From assembly GCA_900546105.1 (NCBI GenBank), contig URBP01000078.1:1-9920 (forward strand): a stretch of 9,920 bases of DNA. Reading direction: 5' to 3'. The position numbers and the translations under genes are program-made. The notes below the pieces were generated by a model. It worked only from the letters and a program-made list of their open reading frames with translations. It did no database searches and was not told where the DNA came from. Shown piece after piece: positions 6,361-9,920 of the stretch. The stretch comes from an uncultured Collinsella sp. (GTDB lineage Bacteria; Actinomycetota; Coriobacteriia; Coriobacteriales; Coriobacteriaceae). Each line of letters opens with the position of its first letter. The first letter of the stretch is position 1.

Positions 6361-6389
6361 CCCGGCATTCGTCTTGGTAAGCAGTTCAT
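6336..6389 (-). CDS. Putative 17-aa leader peptide upstream of metY
   Basis: A short ORF on the minus strand starts at ATG 6389-6387 and ends at TGA 6338-6336. It encodes MNCLPRRMPGSCLRPSA. AAAAGGAGG (6405-6397) is a near-perfect ribosome binding site 7 nt before the ATG, the best one in the window. The peptide has two cysteines (3 and 12) and an internal methionine (8), which is notable in front of a homocysteine/methionine synthesis gene. It lies inside the leader predicted from the promoter at 6459-6487, and ends 62 nt before the metY ATG in the same direction. Cysteine-responsive leader ORFs are known in other Actinobacteria (mycobacteria), but I see no clear similarity of sequence. I infer a role in translation-dependent control. 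The Cys codons are not clustered, so a chance ORF remains possible. Confidence 0.55.
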   Translation of the reverse strand: MNCLPRRMPGSCLRPSA

Positions 6390-6458
6390 ATGCGGTCCTC
6401 CTTTTGACATCCCGGTTCCGTGGTCGGCTTAATTACCTACCGCCTTTGTGTGTTTTGA

Positions 6459-6487
6459 ATAGTACGAGCATTGTTTCGCTCGGTCAA
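6459..6487 (-). promoter_or_regulatory. Near-consensus sigma70-type promoter of metY, with inverted repeat in the spacer
   Basis: Read on the minus strand, TTGACC (6487-6482) and TACTAT (6464-6459) are separated by exactly 17 nt, matching the consensus at five and four-to-five positions. The start of transcription would be near 6452, giving a leader of about 180 nt before metY. The spacer contains the inverted repeat CGAGC (6482-6478) / GCTCG (6469-6465) with an 8-nt gap. It is placed where a bound regulator would block or reshape polymerase binding. Confidence 0.65.
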
Positions 6488-6522
6488 TCACTTAAAAGCG
6501 CTAACCTGTTATCGGTTTTTTA

Positions 6523-6532
6523 GATAGCTATC
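6523..6532. promoter_or_regulatory. 10-bp palindrome before the LysR gene's ribosome binding site
   Basis: GATAGCTATC is a perfect palindrome. It lies just after a TTTTTT run (6516-6521) and ends 2 nt before GAAAGGA of the LysR-type gene. LysR-type regulators often bind dyads in the divergent gap and repress their own gene, so this may be an autoregulatory site or an mRNA structure near the start. A 10-bp palindrome alone is weak evidence. No convincing plus-strand promoter was found in the gap. Confidence 0.25.
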
Positions 6533-6548
6533 GAAAGGACGGGCACCG

Positions 6549-7451
6549 ATGACACTCCAGCAGCTTCGTTTTCTTATCGCCGTGGCAGAGTCCGGCTCAA
6601 TCAACGCCGCAGCTCAGCGCCTCTATACCGCTCAGTCCAACATCTCAAACGCCGTCAAAAGCCTAGAACAAGAGCTCCATCTGGAGATCTTTACGCGCTC
6701 CAGCCGCGGCGTCACGCTCACCAACGACGGCACCGAGCTTTTGGGCTATGCGCGCCAGGTCGTAGAGCAGGCCGACATGCTCGAGGCACGCTACGAGGAC
6801 GGTGGCACCCCGCAAGCCCGCCTCGCCATTTCCGCCCAGCACTACGCCTTTTCGGTCGAGGCCTTTGTCAACGTAGTCGAGCGCTGCCGCGACAGCAAGT
6901 TCGAGTTCATCATGCGCGAGACCACCACATCGCAGATCATCGATGACGTCCGTGCGTTTCGCAGCGATATCGGCATTCTGTATCTGGATGACTTTAACGC
7001 CCGCGTTCTGCAGAAGGCCTTCGCCGATGCCCGCGCAAGCTTCCATCCCCTCTTCGACGCGACGGTCCACGTCTTCGTTAGCGAGCGCCACCCGCTCGCA
7101 CGCCGCCCGCAGCTGTCCCTTGCCGACCTCACGCCCTATACGCGCTACAGCTTTGAGCAGGGAACCTCAAACTCCTTCTATTACGCCGAGGAACCTTTTA
7201 GCTATATCCCTTGCGACCGCAACATACGAATCTCGGACCGCGGAACACTTACCAACTTACTTATCACGTCGAACGGTTACACCCTGTCGACCGGTGTCCT
7301 CTCCAATGAAATGCAATGGGGCATGGCATCGATCCCGCTAGCAGACGCCCCAACGATGCACGTTGGCTACATCATGCACGACGAGCGCAAGCCCTCTCTC
7401 CTCTTGCAGCAATACCTCGACGAGCTCAACCGCATCATCCATGCCAACTAA
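6549..7451 (+). CDS. LysR-type transcriptional regulator, divergent from metY
   Basis: This 300-aa protein has the standard LysR length and layout. The N-terminal winged helix-turn-helix is clear: LQQLRFLIAVAESGSINAAA (residues 3-22), then A-Q-S-N-I-S-N-A-V-K-S-L-E (28-40) as the recognition region, and F-T-R-S-S-R-G-V-T-L-T (48-58) as the wing. After a linker helix, residues from about 90 to the end form the effector-binding domain (periplasmic-binding-protein fold), including D-I-G-I-L-Y (about 139-144). The ATG at 6549 has AAAGGA 9 nt upstream. It is divergent from metY across 275 nt, the classic arrangement for a LysR regulator and its target, so control of metY in response to a sulfur metabolite (as with CysB or MetR) is a fair inference. 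The effector cannot be read from the sequence. No clear terminator follows. Confidence 0.92.
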   Translation: MTLQQLRFLIAVAESGSINAAAQRLYTAQSNISNAVKSLEQELHLEIFTRSSRGVTLTNDGTELLGYARQVVEQADMLEARYEDGGTPQARLAISAQHYAFSVEAFVNVVERCRDSKFEFIMRETTTSQIIDDVRAFRSDIGILYLDDFNARVLQKAFADARASFHPLFDATVHVFVSERHPLARRPQLSLADLTPYTRYSFEQGTSNSFYYAEEPFSYIPCDRNIRISDRGTLTNLLITSNGYTLSTGVLSNEMQWGMASIPLADAPTMHVGYIMHDERKPSLLLQQYLDELNRIIHAN

Positions 7452-7480
7452 CAGTCGGAAGACGGGGTAGAAATCGTAGA

Positions 7481-7512
7481 TTGCTGGCCCCCGGCGGGCA
7501 TGGCGCTACAAT
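7481..7512 (+). promoter_or_regulatory. Weak candidate promoter for the ribonuclease H gene
   Basis: TACAAT (7507-7512) matches the -10 consensus at five of six positions. The best -35-like hexamer is TTGCTG (7481-7486), but the spacer is 20 nt, longer than usual. The start of transcription would be about 30 nt before the GTG start. A similar GCGCTACAnT sequence (here GCGCTACACT) is present at 8069-8078 before the next gene. Confidence 0.3.
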
Positions 7513-7550
7513 GGTCACTCACACGAAACGTACCCAACGAAAGGAAGCCC

Positions 7551-8036
7551 GTGAAGGTCATCATCTATACCGACGGCTCGGCCCGATCAAATCCGGGACG
7601 CGGCGGCTACGGCGCCGTGCTCAAATACACCAACCCCGCCGGCAAGACCTTTACCTCCGAGCTTTCGCGCGGCTACGCCAAGACCACCAACAACCGCATG
7701 GAACTCATGGCCGTTATCGTGGCGCTCGAGGCGCTCAACCGCCCCTGCGAGGTCGAAGTCCATTCTGATTCGCAGTACGTCGTCAACGCCTTTAACAAGC
7801 ATTGGATCGACGGCTGGAAAAAGCGCGGATGGAAAACCGCCAACAAGCAACCCGTCAAGAACCGCGACCTGTGGGAGCGCCTACTCACCGCCAAAAGCAA
7901 GCACAAGGTTGAGTTCATCTGGGTTAAGGGTCACGCCGGTCACGAGCTCAACGAGCGCTGCGATGAGCTCGCCACCACGGCGGCCGACGGTAGTAACCTC
8001 GATATCGACGCCGGCTTTAACGAGAGCGATCTGTAA
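7551..8036 (+). CDS. rnhA: Ribonuclease HI (type I RNase H)
   Basis: This 161-aa enzyme cuts the RNA strand of RNA-DNA hybrids, removing R-loops and primer RNA; family members are about 155 aa. All expected catalytic residues are visible: Asp8 (Y-T-D-G-S), Glu51 (N-N-R-M-E-L), Asp73 (H-S-D-S-Q-Y), His128 (V-K-G-H-A-G-H) and Asp138 (E-R-C-D-E-L-A). The basic loop around W-K-K-R-G-W-K (89-95), used for hybrid binding in the E. coli type, is also present. I chose the GTG at 7551 because AAAGGA lies 5 nt upstream and the family begins (M)KVxIYTDGS. An in-frame ATG at 7500 lies upstream of the probable -10 element. The C-terminal tail of about 18 residues is acidic (D-I-D-A-G-F-N-E-S-D-L). It stands alone between the LysR gene and an oxidoreductase, 75 nt from the latter. 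Confidence 0.95.
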   Translation: MKVIIYTDGSARSNPGRGGYGAVLKYTNPAGKTFTSELSRGYAKTTNNRMELMAVIVALEALNRPCEVEVHSDSQYVVNAFNKHWIDGWKKRGWKTANKQPVKNRDLWERLLTAKSKHKVEFIWVKGHAGHELNERCDELATTAADGSNLDIDAGFNESDL

Positions 8037-8072
8037 CGGCGTTTTCGCACGCTATTTCCTGCCTCCTCGCGC

Positions 8073-8078
8073 TACACT
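8073..8078 (+). promoter_or_regulatory. Possible -10 element before the Gfo/Idh/MocA gene
   Basis: TACACT lies 33 nt before the ATG at 8112 in the 75-nt gap after rnhA. It matches the -10 consensus at four of six positions and is preceded by GCGC, as is the TACAAT before rnhA. No good -35 hexamer stands at the right distance, so the call is weak. No terminator is visible between rnhA and this gene, so readthrough is possible. Confidence 0.25.
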
Positions 8079-8111
8079 CATCCTGTAAACCGAACGGCAC
8101 GAGGGGGATAC

Positions 8112-9218
8112 ATGCTGCGTATAGCGACCATCGGCACATCCATGATCACCGACGACTTTATCCAGGTCGTCAACGCCAACGACCAAGCTGCGTTTGTGGG
8201 CACGCTCTCGCGCGATGCAGATCGCGGCGCCGCCTTTACCGCCGAGCGCGGTGGCGAGCGAAACTTTACTTCACTCGATGAGCTCGCGGCAGCCGCCGAC
8301 GTCGACGCCGTCTATATCGGCAGCCCTAACGCACTTCACTACGAGCAGGCCCTTGCCTGCATCGCCGGTGGCAAGCACGTCATCGTCGAGAAGCCCTTCT
8401 GCGCCACCGAAGCGCAGGCGCTGGAAGTCTTCCGCGCTGCCGAGGCAGCAGGTGTCGTGGCCCTCGAGGCCATGCGTCCCCTCCACGACCCCGCCTTCCA
8501 CGCCATCGAGGACGCCCTAGGCGAGATCGCCCCCATCCGCCGCGCCTCATTGCGCTTTGGCAAATATTCCTCGCGCTACAACGAGATTCTCGCGGGACGC
8601 GCCACCAATATCTTCGACTGCAATATGGCATCGGGTTCCCTCATGGACATTGGCGTCTACACCGTCGAGCCCATGGTCGAGATTTTCGGCATGCCCTCCG
8701 GCCTTACGAGCATGGCTACTCTGCTCGACCCCGCCACGCGACAGCTCACGCACGGCCCCATCGACGGCTGCGGTTCCATCCTCGCCAGCTACGGCGGTGG
8801 CCGTATCTCCGTCGAGCTCGCGCACTCCAAAATAACGAATGACCCGCTGCCCTCGCAGATCGAAGGCGAGCGTGGCACTATCCAGATCGACCATCTGTCC
8901 ACGCCCCGCAACGTCCGCATCGACTATCGCGGCGATGTCGTACGCGGCTCGGCGACCGAGGCACCGCGCGAACAGGGCGACAACGGCCGCGTGCTCGACC
9001 TGCCCAAATCGAGCAACACTATGGAATACGAACTCACAGACTTTATCACCGCCATCGGCGGCATCGATAACGTTAAGGAAGAGATTTGGGAGACCCCGGC
9101 GGGACGTCACGAACTTGGTCACTACCGCGATGTCACGCTCGTCTCGCTGCGCATCATGGATGCCGTGCGCCAGCAGGCCGGCATAACCTTCCCGGCCGAC
9201 GCAGGCAAGCAGGCATAG
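8112..9218 (+). CDS. Gfo/Idh/MocA family oxidoreductase
   Basis: This 368-aa NAD(P)-dependent oxidoreductase has the two-domain Gfo/Idh/MocA layout. The N-terminal Rossmann domain begins L-R-I-A-T-I-G-T-S. The usual G-x-G-x-x-A is reduced to G-T-S-M-I-T, so cofactor binding may be unusual. The hallmark E-K-P is at residues 93-95 (H-V-I-V-E-K-P-F). The C-terminal sheet domain has S-G-S-L-M-D-I-G-V-Y (174-183), with Asp179 at the catalytic-region position. The substrate, a sugar, inositol or related compound, is not evident. The ATG at 8112 has GAGGGGG 5 nt upstream. Its stop is 2 nt before the acylphosphatase ATG, so the two are almost certainly co-transcribed and translationally coupled. A second member of this family lies at the left edge of the window. 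Confidence 0.9.
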   Translation: MLRIATIGTSMITDDFIQVVNANDQAAFVGTLSRDADRGAAFTAERGGERNFTSLDELAAAADVDAVYIGSPNALHYEQALACIAGGKHVIVEKPFCATEAQALEVFRAAEAAGVVALEAMRPLHDPAFHAIEDALGEIAPIRRASLRFGKYSSRYNEILAGRATNIFDCNMASGSLMDIGVYTVEPMVEIFGMPSGLTSMATLLDPATRQLTHGPIDGCGSILASYGGGRISVELAHSKITNDPLPSQIEGERGTIQIDHLSTPRNVRIDYRGDVVRGSATEAPREQGDNGRVLDLPKSSNTMEYELTDFITAIGGIDNVKEEIWETPAGRHELGHYRDVTLVSLRIMDAVRQQAGITFPADAGKQA

Positions 9219-9220
9219 CG

Positions 9221-9631
9221 ATGGGCCTCTTCGATACGTTCTTCTCCAGCGTCACCGGCGGCAGTCGAGAACCTCAAAAACCATCAAACGTCGAGCTCGA
9301 GCTGCGCCGCAGGCTTACTGTGCTCGCAAGCGACGAGGCCACTCAAGACACTCCCCTGCGCTATTTCCTGCGCTGGGCGGGGCAAGTCCAGGGCGTTGGC
9401 TTTCGCTTTACCAACACCAACCTCGCGCAGGCACGCGCGCTCACCGGCTGGGTGCGTAACATGGAAGACGGCTCAGTCGAGATGGAGATACAGGGAGCTC
9501 CGGCAAATATCCTATCTCATCTCGAAGCGCTTCATGCCTCCTACGAGCGCATGGGAACGCGTTTTCGCCTCGCAGACGCCCAGGCTCGAGCCCCACTTGC
9601 CAATGAAGACGGTTTCACGCCTCGTTATTAG
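9221..9631 (+). CDS. Acylphosphatase with N-terminal extension
   Basis: This 136-aa protein has an acylphosphatase domain at about residues 46-136. Acylphosphatases hydrolyse the carboxyl-phosphate bond of small acyl phosphates. The signature G-Q-V-Q-G-V-G-F-R-F (54-63) and G-W-V-R-N-M-E-D-G-S-V-E (76-87) place the catalytic pair at Arg62 and Asn80. Family members are usually about 90 aa, so the first 45 residues are extra. They start M-G-L-F-D-T-F-F-S-S and include a charged, probably helical stretch (E-L-E-L-R-R-R-L). No signal peptide is evident. The ATG at 9221 has only a weak upstream site (AGCAGG at 9208-9213) and follows the oxidoreductase stop by 2 nt, so it probably depends on translational coupling. 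An internal start nearer the domain is possible, but none has a better ribosome binding site. Confidence 0.87.
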   Translation: MGLFDTFFSSVTGGSREPQKPSNVELELRRRLTVLASDEATQDTPLRYFLRWAGQVQGVGFRFTNTNLAQARALTGWVRNMEDGSVEMEIQGAPANILSHLEALHASYERMGTRFRLADAQARAPLANEDGFTPRY

Positions 9632-9659
9632 TATTGTGTGCTAAATACGGTATCATTTA
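9628..9659 (+). promoter_or_regulatory. Candidate promoter and dyad before the Fur-family gene
   Basis: TATCAT (9651-9656) is a fair -10 hexamer, and TTAGTA (9628-9633) lies 17 nt upstream as a weak -35. The -10 overlaps two dyads: ATAC-G-GTAT (9645-9653), perfect around one base, and TAAAT/ATTTA (9642-9646/9655-9659). An A/T-rich dyad over the promoter of a Fur-family gene suggests autoregulation. It is not a good match to a classic Fur or PerR box. Confidence 0.35.
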
Positions 9660-9692
9660 CCTACGACCGTTAATAGAAAAGAGGCGAGGCGC

Positions 9693-9920
9693 ATGGCGGT
9701 GCAAAGAAGGAATACCAGGCAGCGAAAGCTGGTTCTTGACGCCGTGCGCCAAAGCTATAACCATCCCACCGCCGACGAAATCTACAACGTCGTGCGCGCG
9801 CAGGATGACAAAATCAGCCGCGGTACGGTCTACCGCAACCTCAATCTCTTGGCCGACGCCGGCGAGATTCTCTCCATCAAGACGCCGGGCGGAAGTCGCT
9901 TGGATCGCACCATCGAGCCG
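9693..9920 (+). CDS. Fur/PerR-family metal-dependent repressor, N-terminal part (runs off right edge)
   Basis: The first 76 codons are present and the frame is open to the window's end. The protein begins with a winged-helix DNA-binding domain: T-R-Q-R-K-L-V-L-D-A-V (8-18), H-P-T-A-D-E-I-Y (24-31), and R-G-T-V-Y-R-N-L-N-L-L (43-53), the family's recognition helix. R-L-D-R-T at about 69-73 leads to where the first metal-binding histidines would follow, outside the window. Fur-family repressors sense iron, peroxide, zinc or manganese and bind palindromic boxes. The short N-terminus and the recognition helix look more like PerR or a general Fur-family repressor than classic Fur, but the metal ligands are not visible here, so the sensor type is open. 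The ATG at 9693 has AGAGG at 9680-9684. It is 61 nt after the acylphosphatase stop and probably has its own promoter. Confidence 0.85.
   Translation, partial: MAVQRRNTRQRKLVLDAVRQSYNHPTADEIYNVVRAQDDKISRGTVYRNLNLLADAGEILSIKTPGGSRLDRTIEP

Noticed and set aside
6408..6425. T-box-like or SAM riboswitch-like element in the metY leader (CGGAACCGGG on the minus strand)
   Set aside because: The bases resemble part of a T-box only loosely, with no matching stem I or terminator. I found none of the conserved SAM riboswitch core sequences.
5095..6432. Long open frame on the plus strand opposite metY
   Set aside because: It is antisense to a clear PLP enzyme, has no ribosome binding site or recognisable motif, and is explained by the GC-rich codon bias of metY leaving the opposite frame open.
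6503..6521. Hairpin AACC/GGTT followed by TTTTTT as a terminator before the LysR gene
   Set aside because: The stem is only four base pairs, too weak, and no gene ends nearby on that strand.
1..9920. Mobile elements, CRISPR arrays, tRNA or rRNA genes, toxin-antitoxin or defence systems
   Set aside because: I looked on both strands and saw no transposase, integrase, regularly spaced repeats, tRNA-like cloverleaf or known defence genes.

Overview
The window reads as chromosomal DNA of a GC-rich Gram-positive bacterium, most likely a gut Coriobacteriia of the Collinsella type. This is inferred from the strong GC bias at third codon positions, clear AAGGAGG-type ribosome binding sites, GTG starts, and the style of the housekeeping and secreted proteins. 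It cannot be proved without a database search. There is no sign of prophage, insertion sequence, CRISPR, tRNA or rRNA; this is ordinary chromosome with compact metabolic genes.

Layout, left to right. (1) 1-1398, minus strand: the 5' end of a Gfo/Idh/MocA oxidoreductase that runs off the left edge, preceded in the same direction by an aldo/keto reductase with two C-terminal iron-sulfur motifs. The 90-nt gap between them carries a perfect 11-bp inverted repeat. (2) 1562-3368, plus strand: a cyclase-family metal hydrolase and a ketopantoate-reductase-like protein, separated by an intrinsic terminator that nearly touches the second gene's ribosome binding site. (3) 3402-4651: a bidirectional terminator, then two minus-strand genes of envelope character, a 68-aa two-helix membrane protein and a 258-aa secreted protein. 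(4) 4863-7451: metY (O-acetylhomoserine sulfhydrylase family, minus strand) and a divergent LysR-type regulator. The 275-nt gap between them holds a near-consensus metY promoter, a long leader, a 17-codon upstream ORF with a strong ribosome binding site, and a hairpin overlapping the end of that ORF. (5) 7551-9631, plus strand: type I ribonuclease HI, a second Gfo/Idh/MocA oxidoreductase and an N-terminally extended acylphosphatase, the last two nearly overlapping. (6) 9693-9920: the start of a Fur/PerR-family repressor that runs off the right edge.

The most interesting part is the metY control region. A promoter at about 6459-6487 would give a leader of about 180 nt. It encodes a peptide with two cysteines and an internal methionine (MNCLPRRMPGSCLRPSA), and the second Cys codon lies on the edge of the 5' arm of a 14-position hairpin. 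This is the layout expected of translation-dependent attenuation of a sulfur amino acid gene. An inverted repeat in the promoter spacer could also be an operator, perhaps for the divergent LysR protein. These regulatory ideas are inferences from sequence layout; the enzyme calls rest on clear family motifs.
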